A stretch of DNA of 64,000 bases from Candidatus Gastranaerophilales bacterium (lineage in GTDB: Bacteria > Cyanobacteriota > Vampirovibrionia > Gastranaerophilales > Gastranaerophilaceae). Location: NCBI GenBank assembly GCA_905234865.1, contig CAJOJE010000003.1:95294-159293 (forward strand), read 5' to 3'. Below the pieces are notes generated by a model, which had not been told where the DNA came from, did no database searches, and worked only from the letters and a program-made list of their open reading frames with translations. Each line of letters opens with the position of its first letter. Within the stretch, counting starts at the first letter, position 1. Position numbers and translations under genes: made by a program. Shown one piece after another: positions 55,755 to 64,000 of this stretch.

Positions 55755-56639
55755 TTATTTATTTTTTTTACCGTACTCAGTCATAAAAATTGAAATAAAT
55801 ACAAGTATACATCCTATAATTTCTTTTAAAGACAAAATTTCATGAAGAAAAATATACCCCGCAATAACGGAAAAGACCGATTCTAAACTTAAAATAAGAG
55901 AAGCAATATAGGGTTTAATATGCTTTTGAGCAATTATTTGAAGGGTATATGCAACGGCAGACGATAAGACGCCTGCAACCAATAATTCGGGAATTGATTT
56001 TATAATACCTGATTTAGTCGTAACTTCAAGATTAACGGATGTAAAAAACGAAAAAATGCCCGCCGTTAAAAATTGAATGCAGGATAATTTAATTGCGTTT
56101 ACTTTTCCTGCGTATTTAGAAATCCAAATAATATGAAATGCAAAGAAAAATGTACTGAAAAAAACGAGAATATCGCCTTTTGAAACGTAATTCCCCGAAT
56201 TAACGCAAAGTAAATACAGTCCAATCAGAGCAACAAAAATACAAAACCAAATTTCTTTTCTTACTCTTTTTCCGAATAACAAAGCAATTAAAGGTACGAG
56301 CAATATATATAAAGAAGAAATAAACCCCGCATGTCCTGCAGATGAAGTTGTTAAGCCCCATTGTTGAAAAGCCATGCCGAAATACAAAAGAAATCCCGCA
56401 ACAATTCCCGCTTTGTATAAATCCTTATTTTTTCTTTTTAATTTTTTATCTCTTTCCGAATGAAAAAACAAATTTATAACAAATAAAGCCCCTGCGCCGA
56501 TTAAAGACCTTAATGTATTAAACATAAAAGGCGATATATTACTCATTGCCGTTTTTTGAACAACAAAAGTCGAGCCCCAAATCATTGCGGTTAAAATAAG
56601 TAAAAGCTCTGCTCTTAATTTTACAAGTCCGTATTTCAT
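55755..56639 (-). CDS. EamA/DMT-family transporter
   Basis: 294 aa, ten hydrophobic segments in two EamA repeats (AMIWGSTFVVQK; LSLESVFSVIAGYIFLHE). Probably exports a metabolite or amino acid. Starts inside the last codons of the peptidase gene (4-base overlap). Confidence 0.88.
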   Translation of the reverse strand: MKYGLVKLRAELLLILTAMIWGSTFVVQKTAMSNISPFMFNTLRSLIGAGALFVINLFFHSERDKKLKRKNKDLYKAGIVAGFLLYFGMAFQQWGLTTSSAGHAGFISSLYILLVPLIALLFGKRVRKEIWFCIFVALIGLYLLCVNSGNYVSKGDILVFFSTFFFAFHIIWISKYAGKVNAIKLSCIQFLTAGIFSFFTSVNLEVTTKSGIIKSIPELLVAGVLSSAVAYTLQIIAQKHIKPYIASLILSLESVFSVIAGYIFLHEILSLKEIIGCILVFISIFMTEYGKKNK

Positions 56640-57844
56640 TTATTAAACTCGATGAAAAACGCTTTTATAAATTCATACCCTTTTTTGAAACTTTCAACAT
56701 CAATTTTCTCGTAAGGAGAGTGCATGTTAAAAATATCCGCAATTCCCGCTAAAACAGGCTTAAAAGGCTTATTAAACTTATTTTTTCGGTTAGCATAAAT
56801 GTGTGTTTCGGCTCCCGCATGGAAAGATTGAACATTAACTTTAACTTGCGTTTTTTCTCCTGCAATTTTTGCAATTTCAGCAGTTTTCATATCATCCGAT
56901 TTATTAAATATCGGGAGATGTTCTTCGACTTCCATTTCAAATTTTGCTAAGCCTTTATATTTTTCATTAAATTCATCTATCGTTTGTTGAATTTTTTCTA
57001 TAAGTTCTTTTTCATAATTTTTATCCGAACTTCTTAACGAATAATGCGCATATCCTTGCGTATTGATTAAATTAGACATTGATTTAAAACAGGCATATTT
57101 TGCGGCGTTTTTTCTTTCGATTTTATCTTCAACCGTTTTATAAATCGAATTATCAACTCCGCCTGCAACAATGGAACCTAAATTAATCGAGGTTATAACG
57201 CCCAATTCGTCTTGTTTATAAACCCCTTGAGGGATTTCACAAACTAATTCCGCAATTAATTTTGCGGCATTTAATCTTGTTTTATCGGCTATATCAAGCC
57301 CCGAATGCCCGCCGAAAGGAGTAGTAACGGAAATATTCAATTTTGTATATCCTGCACCCGATATTTCAAAATTTCCGAGTTTATCGGAATCTAAAACCAA
57401 AACATCTTCCGCTTCGTATTCTTGAAATTGGACGTTTTCAATTCCCGTCATGGAGTTTTCTTCATCTTTTGTAAAAGAAATTTCGATACCGCCATGAGAA
57501 ATATTTGATTTTGCGATATCAAGCGCTAATTTCAATATAACGGCAACGCCCGCCTTATCATCCGCCCCTAAAGTCCTTTTTTTGTCGGTTTCAATAAAAT
57601 TACCGTTATAAACTAAATTTATCGGAGAATCATCCCCGACAACATCCATGTGCGAAGAAAAAAGAACGGGTTTTTTGGTTTTATCGGTTGCCTTTACTTT
57701 GCCTATAACATTTCCGTATAAATCTTTTTTTGCTTCAATATTATTTGTCGTTAAAATTTCAATTATTTTATCTGCAACCCTATCTTCCGCTAAAGACGGA
57801 GAAGGAATTTTAACGAGTGTTTCAAAAATTTCTGTCAGTTCCAT
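56636..57844 (-). CDS. M20-family (PepT-like) metallopeptidase
   Basis: 402 aa. Two-zinc aminopeptidase fold: metal residues in FSSHMDVVG, TLGADDKAG (bridging Asp), the catalytic Glu pair in TKDEENSMTG and Asp in LVLDSDKLG. The lid/dimerisation domain follows GGHSGLDI. Resembles tripeptidase PepT and related di/tripeptidases. The ATG at 57844 with AAAGGA upstream is preferred to one at 57874; it overlaps the debranching enzyme gene by 10 bases. Confidence 0.85.
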   Translation of the reverse strand: MELTEIFETLVKIPSPSLAEDRVADKIIEILTTNNIEAKKDLYGNVIGKVKATDKTKKPVLFSSHMDVVGDDSPINLVYNGNFIETDKKRTLGADDKAGVAVILKLALDIAKSNISHGGIEISFTKDEENSMTGIENVQFQEYEAEDVLVLDSDKLGNFEISGAGYTKLNISVTTPFGGHSGLDIADKTRLNAAKLIAELVCEIPQGVYKQDELGVITSINLGSIVAGGVDNSIYKTVEDKIERKNAAKYACFKSMSNLINTQGYAHYSLRSSDKNYEKELIEKIQQTIDEFNEKYKGLAKFEMEVEEHLPIFNKSDDMKTAEIAKIAGEKTQVKVNVQSFHAGAETHIYANRKNKFNKPFKPVLAGIADIFNMHSPYEKIDVESFKKGYEFIKAFFIEFNK

Positions 57845-59952
57845 AATTTTTTTCCTTTTTCCATAAATACGCAAGCACCAAAAGGCTCTAACATGTATGA
57901 TTTTACGCTTTCTTTTTTACCGTCAAGGTTGATATAACCGCCGTTTGTATCAATAATAAGTTTCCATTCCTTATTTTTTTCATTTTCGGGTAAATCGAGT
58001 TTAATCTCGTTTTCGTCTTTTGAGATTGCAACATATAAATTATTTTTATCCTGAACTTTAAAACAAATTATATTAGAATTGGGATTTTTCCAGTAAGAAT
58101 CGTCAAATTCCCCGACGGGAGCCGAATTTGGGTAAAAGTATCGAATTTTATCAGGGTAAAATACATCGGAAAATATTTCTTTTGTCTTTCTGAATTTAAT
58201 TAATTCTTTTATAAAATATGAAAGATTTGTTTTTCGCTCGTCAAGTTTATAATTTATCCAGTTTACTTCATTATCGAGATTATAACTGTTGTTATTACCG
58301 TTTTTAGTATGAAGAAAAATATCTCCGAATTGCACCATGGGTATGCCGTATGATAACATCACAAGCAGAACTTGTTTTCTTATTTCATTATCTTGAAGTT
58401 TTTGGTTATTATTGTAATTTGAGCAAATTTCCCAATGGTTGCCGTCCATTGATAAAGACGACGGCTTAGAATTCGTGTTGAGGTCAAATAACGTAAACCC
58501 GTCATGGCATGAAACATAATTAACGCTTCTTTGTTCACCTTTAAATTTATAAGGAACACCCTCTATTATCTCTCTTATATTTAAAGGAGTAACGCTTTTC
58601 GGATACACGCTTATTTTTCTTACGGTATCTCTTGTAATATCGTTCCATTCGGCAAAATATTCGGGAAAATTGCCGAGTTGATAAGTGTTATCCCCTGCGC
58701 ACATCCAAGGCTCCGCTATTAAATTTATTCCATCCCCTTCTTCGTTCGGGAGATTAATTTTGTGTCCCTTTTTTTCAAGTTTTTCTTTTAAATTTTGTAA
58801 AATTCCGCCTTCTTTATCGTAAAAGGCATACCCTGAAACGGAACTGTCCATAAGCGCAACCGCAAGGTCAAACCTGAAAGCGTCAACACCTTGATTAATC
58901 CAAAAACTTAACGATTCAACAATTAAATCTTCCGTAACGGATGTATATGTGTTTAAATCGTTTCCGCAGCCTGAATGGTTTGTATAGTGAGCATTTTGGG
59001 CAAGTTTATAATAATTTTTATTATCGATTAAAGCGTAAGAAAATAATTGAGCGTCCTCATTATCCCCGTATATCCTGCCTTCACCCGTATGATTATACAC
59101 AACGTCCATACAAACTTTGATATTGTTTTTATGAAATTCGTTAATCAGTTTTCTAAATTCTTCAAGTGCCCTGTACGGAAGCATTTTTGAAGCATACCCT
59201 TTTTTAATCGCAAAATAATTTAAGGGCATATATCCCCAATGGTTTTTACAACCAATATTGGAGTCAAATTCCGCTAAAGGAAGAAACTCTACCATTGTAA
59301 CTCCCGTTTCTTTAATAAATTTTACCGCCTCGATTGCCCCTTTGTACGTCCCTTTATGTTTAACATCCGATAATTGCGTTAAATCTTTAATGTGTACTTC
59401 CGCTATAATTTCTTGAGTTAAACTTCTCGGTTTTGCTTTTATTATTTTTCTTTCTTTTGGAATTTTGAAAACCGATTTTGGAGCAATTTTTGCATTGTCC
59501 GAAAGATAATTTTTATCTCCCGAGCGAAACGGGGTCATATCCGATGATACATCCGAATGAAGATGAGAAATTTCAAGCGAATACGGGTCATAAGCAAGTT
59601 TATTCGGATTAAAGCGGTTGCCGTCTTTATCCAGTTTTGAAACAAAACCGATATCGGTTCCTGCCTTATAATTCGGGGTTTTTTTAAAATTTGCCCCAAA
59701 AACTCTGTATCCGTAATAAAAAGTTTTTCTTTTAAGGGGAATTTTATCTCTTTTTATGACCGCTTCAAAAACATCTCCTTTTTTTTCCATTTCAACTTCA
59801 AGAACGGAAGCCGCCCCTATCGGATATTTAAAAATACACAAAGTAACGTCTTCTGCCGTTTGGGATTTTAATTTAAACACAAAAGCATTCGCCCCTTTAT
59901 CAAAAAAGGCGCCGTACTTTGTATTTGATTTTGTTTCTATATATTTCTTCAT
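57835..59952 (-). CDS. Glycogen debranching enzyme (GlgX/isoamylase-type GH13)
   Basis: 705 aa. N-terminal CBM48-like domain (about 10-110), then the GH13 barrel: DVVYNHTGEG (region I), AFRFDLAVAL (nucleophile Asp), LIAEPWMCAG (acid Glu), VSCHDGFTLFD (region IV). Splits alpha-1,6 branches of glycogen or starch-like glucan, in the cytosol as no signal peptide is seen. Overlaps the DUF1015 gene by 4 bases. Confidence 0.9.
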   Translation of the reverse strand: MKKYIETKSNTKYGAFFDKGANAFVFKLKSQTAEDVTLCIFKYPIGAASVLEVEMEKKGDVFEAVIKRDKIPLKRKTFYYGYRVFGANFKKTPNYKAGTDIGFVSKLDKDGNRFNPNKLAYDPYSLEISHLHSDVSSDMTPFRSGDKNYLSDNAKIAPKSVFKIPKERKIIKAKPRSLTQEIIAEVHIKDLTQLSDVKHKGTYKGAIEAVKFIKETGVTMVEFLPLAEFDSNIGCKNHWGYMPLNYFAIKKGYASKMLPYRALEEFRKLINEFHKNNIKVCMDVVYNHTGEGRIYGDNEDAQLFSYALIDNKNYYKLAQNAHYTNHSGCGNDLNTYTSVTEDLIVESLSFWINQGVDAFRFDLAVALMDSSVSGYAFYDKEGGILQNLKEKLEKKGHKINLPNEEGDGINLIAEPWMCAGDNTYQLGNFPEYFAEWNDITRDTVRKISVYPKSVTPLNIREIIEGVPYKFKGEQRSVNYVSCHDGFTLFDLNTNSKPSSLSMDGNHWEICSNYNNNQKLQDNEIRKQVLLVMLSYGIPMVQFGDIFLHTKNGNNNSYNLDNEVNWINYKLDERKTNLSYFIKELIKFRKTKEIFSDVFYPDKIRYFYPNSAPVGEFDDSYWKNPNSNIICFKVQDKNNLYVAISKDENEIKLDLPENEKNKEWKLIIDTNGGYINLDGKKESVKSYMLEPFGACVFMEKGKKLWN

Positions 59953-61205
59953 TTGTGCAAAGGATTAATAACGACTCCGGATAATAATTTAGGATAAAAG
60001 TAAGTTGATTTTTGAGGCATTCTGTATCCGTTTGACGAAACGTCCAAAATATCTTTCATTTTAGGATATGCCATAATAAAACTTGCGTTTGCTTTTCCGT
60101 TTTTAATCGCATCGAATGCTTCGTATTCCTGCTTAATATATTTTATGCCGTCTTGTGCCATTTGTTCTTCTTTTGTATATCCTAATTCTTTTGTGATAAT
60201 TAATTCTTGAAGCGCCACTAAATCAAGTTGTTTTAAAACTTCAGGCATATCAATCAAATCTTTTGAAGTTTCTTTTAGTTTCAAAACGTAATAAGAATTG
60301 TCATTTTTCAACAAAAGCCCCGTTGTAATTTGTTTTTTGTTTTCTTCTTCGATTTTTGATAAAAATTCTTCTTTTGTGGTATTTCCCGGCATTTTAACAA
60401 CATCGTAATATTTTTTTGAAGCCTCGAGGATTTTGTTTGGCTCAATATCTTTTGTAATAATTCTGTGCGTCGGGAAAATAATGAGATTATCATCTTTTGC
60501 ATTTGTAAAATAACTCATTACATATTGTGCTTCAGGGTCTTTAGATTCCATGGAATAATTCATTGCCGTTTCGTAACGATGATGTCCGTCAGCTATAAGA
60601 AGCGTTTTATCGGATAATGTTTCTTGAATAATTTTAATATCATCAACATCATCAATTATATAAACCGTATGCTGAACGCCGTTATCATCGACTACATCCA
60701 TAAACGGTTTTTTAGATAAATATTTTGGGGCAACTTCATTTTCAATTCTCATTTTATCATCGGAATAAACCATGAAAATTTGGCTTAAATTAGCATTGAC
60801 GGCTCTCGTTAATTTTAACCTGTCCGCTTTAGGTCCGCCCATTGTATATTCATGGGGGAGAATTTTTCCGGTTTCAAATTTTTCAATTTTATTTCTCGCA
60901 ATAAAACCTTTTCTTTGAATTTTTTTGCCGGATTCCGTCGTATATGTTTGAACCATATAAAAAATCGACGGTTTTTCCGTATTTATTAATATTTTCTCAT
61001 TAATCCATTTATCATAATATGCTTTAGCGGAGTCATATCTGTTTTCATCTTTGTTTAAGATTAATCTTACTATGTTATACGGGCTTCTTTCGTACAATTC
61101 TTCAAGGTAATCGTTTGTAATAACATCATAAGGGGGAGCAATAATATCTTTAGGGTCAACTTTTTCCAAATTATAAACAACGGCATTAATAGGTTTAATT
61201 TCCAT
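59949..61205 (-). CDS. DUF1015 family protein
   Basis: 418 aa. Diagnostic segments: APPYDVIT near residue 24, a GKILPHEYTMGGPKADRL stretch, and ADGHHRYETAMNY (about 205-217), reminiscent of the nucleotide-binding DGHHR motif of ParB-like kinases. Function not established. AAAGGAGG precedes the ATG. First gene of an operon with debranching enzyme, peptidase and EamA transporter, so a metabolic enzyme is more likely than a DNA-binding one. Confidence 0.85.
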   Translation of the reverse strand: MEIKPINAVVYNLEKVDPKDIIAPPYDVITNDYLEELYERSPYNIVRLILNKDENRYDSAKAYYDKWINEKILINTEKPSIFYMVQTYTTESGKKIQRKGFIARNKIEKFETGKILPHEYTMGGPKADRLKLTRAVNANLSQIFMVYSDDKMRIENEVAPKYLSKKPFMDVVDDNGVQHTVYIIDDVDDIKIIQETLSDKTLLIADGHHRYETAMNYSMESKDPEAQYVMSYFTNAKDDNLIIFPTHRIITKDIEPNKILEASKKYYDVVKMPGNTTKEEFLSKIEEENKKQITTGLLLKNDNSYYVLKLKETSKDLIDMPEVLKQLDLVALQELIITKELGYTKEEQMAQDGIKYIKQEYEAFDAIKNGKANASFIMAYPKMKDILDVSSNGYRMPQKSTYFYPKLLSGVVINPLHK

Positions 61206-61351
61206 TTTACTCCTCCTTTATTAAGTCCTTATAATTAAATTGTATTTTAAATTTATACCGTTGTAAACAAATATTAAATTTTATAAATAAAAGGCAATTC
61301 CGGATTTATAAAATACTTTATTAAGGTGTGGAAGAATAGAAGGTAGTTCCT

Positions 61352-62089
61352 ATGGGTACGGTATCATCCTTTGCTTTCGGGCTTAGGAATATGGATAAAT
61401 GCTTTGAAGGCGGTGACAAAACAAGAGGCTTTGTCGCAGGCGAGCAAATGATAGGCGTACTTGACGGAACGGCAAATGTTTTGAAAAAAGCGGACGGAGC
61501 CGTTCAAAGTATTTTTCAAAAACTCGGAAAAGCTGACGTCCTTGAAAATATGGTAAAACAAACCGGTGCAAACTCAAACATAGGCGCAGTTGCTTCAAAA
61601 ACGGTAAATCCCCTGTTGTGCGTAGCTTCAGGCATAAGGGTTTTAAACGATGATGATCAATATGCCGCATTAATTGAAGAAACTTGTGCTATGACAACAA
61701 TGTTCGGCGCAGAATCAATTATGAAATATGCAAGAACCGCAACAACGGGAGGAACTCAGGCAACGAGCGGTATGGCGGGAAAAATTTCCAATATGATGTC
61801 GAGTTCTTCAAAAATAAAAGAATTGGGCGAAAGTGCAGGAAAATGGTTTTCCAACCTCGCAAATACAAAAGGCGGAAACTCCAAACAAATGCTTGCAAAA
61901 ATAGGAATTGACCTTCTTTTTGTAGCAGGTTCGATTTTGGCATTTTCTTTGGGGCACAAAGTAGGAGAAACTTTAACCGGAAGAAGCGGCAAAAACGAAA
62001 AAACGGAACAAAAAACCGAATTAAAAGATATAAAAGAAACGATTGAAATATTAAAAAACAATCGTCAACAAAAAGAATATATAACATAA
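61352..62089 (+). CDS. Unknown protein with C-terminal membrane helix (245 aa)
   Basis: Unrecognised. Gly/Ala/Met-rich and probably helical from residue 10 to 185, with weakly hydrophobic stretches near 85-100 and 115-130, one clear transmembrane helix (about 190-210; IDLLFVAGSILAFSLGHKVG) and a Lys/Glu-rich charged tail. No signal peptide. Composition resembles the small protein at 55211-55585. AAGGTAG lies upstream of the ATG and a hairpin follows. Confidence 0.6.
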   Translation: MGTVSSFAFGLRNMDKCFEGGDKTRGFVAGEQMIGVLDGTANVLKKADGAVQSIFQKLGKADVLENMVKQTGANSNIGAVASKTVNPLLCVASGIRVLNDDDQYAALIEETCAMTTMFGAESIMKYARTATTGGTQATSGMAGKISNMMSSSSKIKELGESAGKWFSNLANTKGGNSKQMLAKIGIDLLFVAGSILAFSLGHKVGETLTGRSGKNEKTEQKTELKDIKETIEILKNNRQQKEYIT

Positions 62090-62165
62090 TACCCATAAGT
62101 TATACTATCCAAAAAAGGAGGAGCGGAAAAGCTCAAAAACGTACAATTTGAAGTATACAAATTTC

Positions 62166-62190
62166 ACCCCCTGAATAAAACGGGGGATTT
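62166..62190 (+). terminator. Probable terminator after the 61352 gene
   Basis: CCCCC (62166-62170) and GGGGG (62181-62185) form a strong short stem with a 10-base loop, followed by ATTTATTTT. Confidence 0.5.
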
Positions 62191-62245
62191 ATTTTGATTT
62201 TTAAACGATTTGGCGATTATAATATTTTCAAAATAACTCTTTTGC

Positions 62246-62273
62246 TTGAAAAAATATATTTAATTATTAAAAT
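62246..62273 (+). promoter_or_regulatory. Promoter of the cytidine deaminase-like gene
   Basis: TTGAAA (62246-62251), 16-base spacer, TAAAAT (62268-62273), then 9 bases to the ATG with no Shine-Dalgarno; a leader of 2-3 bases is predicted. Confidence 0.5.
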
Positions 62274-62282
62274 ATTAAAGCT

Positions 62283-63311
62283 ATGAAAATTGCAAAATAC
62301 GATATAGAAACAGAAAATATAAAATCAAACGTTAATGTGCCCGAAAAAGATTTTTTAGCAAACGAGCTTATTAAATTGTACGAGCTTGCAAGAAAAAACG
62401 CCAAAAAAGGCACTATGACTTCCTGTTCTTTTGCATGCGGATTGGTGGATGAGAAAAATAACGTCTATACGGGAGTTAACTTCAACAATACAAGAAATGA
62501 AACCTCCTCAATTTGCGCAGAAAGGCTCGCCATTGTCCATGCTTTCATAAATAACGTTGAAAATTATGAAACGGGTAATATTTTTTCATACAAAATAAAA
62601 TATATTTTAATGTCCTCTTATACGGGCGAGGGAATTTTTTGGTCGGATAAAATCACCCCCTGTACGGATTGTTTAAGTTGGTTTAATTCTGACCCCCGCA
62701 TTATGTCGGATACGAAAATTATTTGGCTGAAAAAAGACCAAAACGGAGAAATTTGCCTTGAAGTAAAAGAATTAAGCGATTTTTTACCCTCAAGAAATTT
62801 AAAATACGAAACGGCTATAAACCCTTCTAAAATTATTAAAAGCAAAAATGCCCTGAATACCGCAATTAAAGATGAAATTATTTTTGAGCTCTATGAAAGA
62901 GCATATTTTGAATATAAAAATAATACCCTTTCAAAAACCTCAAAACAAAATATAGCATCGTCAATCCTTGTTAATAACGAAATTTTTACGGGAAAAAAAG
63001 TTGATTTTTCAAAAAGATGGTACGTCGAACCTTCCATGGCGGCTTTTTATAAGGCGGTTGAAAAATTCGGAGCAGATACAAAAGTTCAAGCCGTATGCTA
63101 TATAGGAGATGAATACACAATAACCGAAAACGGACAATACGTTCATGAAGGGCTTATCAGCATAAAAACTTTAGGAAGATTAAATACAAAATTCGCACCC
63201 GACGATACACTTGTTATAACGGGTATTTCAAAAGACACTCTAAGAGTTTATACGATTGAAGATTATCTTCCTTCAAGTACAAAATTTATTCAAGCTTATA
63301 AAATTAAATAA
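62283..63311 (+). CDS. Tandem cytidine deaminase-like protein (342 aa)
   Basis: The N-terminal half (about 25-150) is a cytidine deaminase fold with the zinc site intact: CAERLAIVHAF (C78, E80) and PCTDC (C127, C130). The C-terminal half (about 195-340) looks like a second copy without zinc ligands (SSILVNNEIFTGKKVDFS ... EPSMAAFYKAV). The two-domain layout is that of E. coli Cdd, where the second domain is catalytically dead. Likely pyrimidine salvage, but base specificity cannot be told. No neighbouring salvage genes. Confidence 0.75.
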   Translation: MKIAKYDIETENIKSNVNVPEKDFLANELIKLYELARKNAKKGTMTSCSFACGLVDEKNNVYTGVNFNNTRNETSSICAERLAIVHAFINNVENYETGNIFSYKIKYILMSSYTGEGIFWSDKITPCTDCLSWFNSDPRIMSDTKIIWLKKDQNGEICLEVKELSDFLPSRNLKYETAINPSKIIKSKNALNTAIKDEIIFELYERAYFEYKNNTLSKTSKQNIASSILVNNEIFTGKKVDFSKRWYVEPSMAAFYKAVEKFGADTKVQAVCYIGDEYTITENGQYVHEGLISIKTLGRLNTKFAPDDTLVITGISKDTLRVYTIEDYLPSSTKFIQAYKIK

Positions 63312-63317
63312 TAACAA

Positions 63318-63355
63318 AAATACCGCCTAATGATAACTTTTAAGACGGTATTTTT
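63318..63355. terminator. Hairpin between convergent deaminase and pseudopilin genes
   Basis: AAATACCG (63318-63325) pairs with CGGTATTT (63346-63353), loop of 20 bases, T run after and A run before. Confidence 0.6.
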
Positions 63356-63372
63356 ATGCATATTATATTTTG

Positions 63373-64000
63373 CTACATTTTACAAAAAGCTATATCATAG
63401 AATCTATTTATGCCGTTTATTATTAACGAAGTACTACCGCCGGTAGGACTTCCGCTTAATCTTACGGTTGCAATATAATACCAGTCGTCAAACGCTCCGG
63501 AGATTGTCTTATTTGTTATAAGTCCAATGGTATTAGAGCCGTTAACACCTGATATTCCAAGTTCTTCTGCTCTTGAAGTAACGGCAGATGTGTATGTAAG
63601 ATTATTATAGTTTGCAGTTTCCGGGTCTGTGCCAAGAATATATGTTGCAACTTTTATTGCATCCTCGTAGCTCATAATGTTATTCAAACTGCCGCAAGCG
63701 CCTATTGCATAGTCTAAGTCCGGTAAGTATGTAAAACTTGAACATTTAGAAGCATCAACACCGTATTTATCCGCATTAGCAATACAATCTTCTTGGGTAA
63801 TGATAGTGGTGGTCGGGATAGCAACAGCTGTTGAATAACAAAGTCCTAATTGTTTACCAAAACCGCAGGCATTACCGATTGTTTTGGCGGAACCGAATAA
63901 ATAAGCGTCTTTTCCTATTGTATTCGGTTTTTTATCTCCGTCTATATCGACTAACCCCGAAACACACCCTGCGGAAGAATTTCCTTCATAAACTCCGGGG
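63373..64000 (-). CDS. Second pseudopilin-like protein, 5' end outside window
   Basis: The frame is open from the right edge to the stop at 63373 (209 codons shown); a TTG at 63687 is not the real start. SGLVDIDGDKKPN, LFGSAKTIGNACG and LCYSTAVAI match the same blocks in the protein at 1-1190 (SGLVDVDGDKKPN, LFGMAQTIGNSCA, LCFSTPVAA), so the two are paralogues. Here the whole C-terminus is visible and ends in IAFCKM after a Gly/Ser-rich segment. The N-terminal prepilin signal would lie beyond the edge and is inferred from the paralogue. Confidence 0.8.
   Translation of the reverse strand, partial: PGVYEGNSSAGCVSGLVDIDGDKKPNTIGKDAYLFGSAKTIGNACGFGKQLGLCYSTAVAIPTTTIITQEDCIANADKYGVDASKCSSFTYLPDLDYAIGACGSLNNIMSYEDAIKVATYILGTDPETANYNNLTYTSAVTSRAEELGISGVNGSNTIGLITNKTISGAFDDWYYIATVRLSGSPTGGSTSLIINGINRFYDIAFCKM

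Noticed and set aside
63373..63687. A 104-aa gene starting at the TTG at 63687
   Set aside because: The frame stays open to 64000 and its upstream part matches the 1-1190 paralogue, so the TTG is internal.

Overview
The window is AT-rich, gene-dense bacterial chromosome with a core-metabolism character. I see no phage, transposase, CRISPR array or rRNA operon. The gene content suggests an anaerobic, fermentative, non-photosynthetic member of the Cyanobacteria-Melainabacteria group, probably Gastranaerophilales. The clues are an LdpA-like iron-sulfur protein (a cyanobacterial family) without any photosynthesis genes, an [FeFe]-hydrogenase maturase HydE, large pseudopilin-like proteins, and lineage-restricted proteins carrying a short F-K-G motif. 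The placement is inferred from protein features only.

Layout. 1-4754: the end of a large pseudopilin-like gene, then a minus-strand unit made of a short Met/Cys-rich leader ORF with an attenuator-like terminator, an unknown multi-membrane protein and a 5'-nucleotidase-family enzyme. 4755-8757: ilvE, a tiny FKG-motif protein, and a helix-turn-helix protein paired with a soluble sensor kinase. 8890-17390: tmk, a TPR protein, glmU, prs, a family 4 uracil-DNA glycosylase and a 1314-residue coiled-coil protein. 17472-25073 (minus): der-plsY-malic enzyme-(small ORF)-rpsE-rpmD-rplO-secY-adk-map, a spc operon cut open upstream of rpsE. 25131-36961: a phosphohexomutase, pheA-hydE, gyrB, ribE-ribBA-GNAT-serA and a CBS/CorC membrane protein. 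37311-46622 (minus): a CHASE2-GGDEF cyclase with a small upstream ORF, then TPR-lysC-ldpA-like-tilS-hpt, then TPR plus a small membrane protein. 46718-54740: gshB, a large FKG protein, a DAHP synthase, tRNA-Gly(CCC), a MATE transporter and a FeoA-FeoB fusion. 55211-64000: a small Gly/Ala-rich protein, a DUF1015-glycogen debranching enzyme-peptidase-EamA operon, an unknown protein, a tandem cytidine deaminase, and a second pseudopilin-like gene, paralogous to the first, running off the right edge.

Many genes overlap by 1-8 bases, so translational coupling is common. Several first-in-operon genes have a -10 element about 6 bases before the ATG and no Shine-Dalgarno, which suggests leaderless mRNAs. 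The strongest candidate for something undescribed is the leader at 4439-4627: a near-consensus promoter, a 26-codon ORF with a Met-Met-Met-Cys-Met-Cys run, and mutually exclusive hairpins ending in a terminator, ahead of genes of unknown function.
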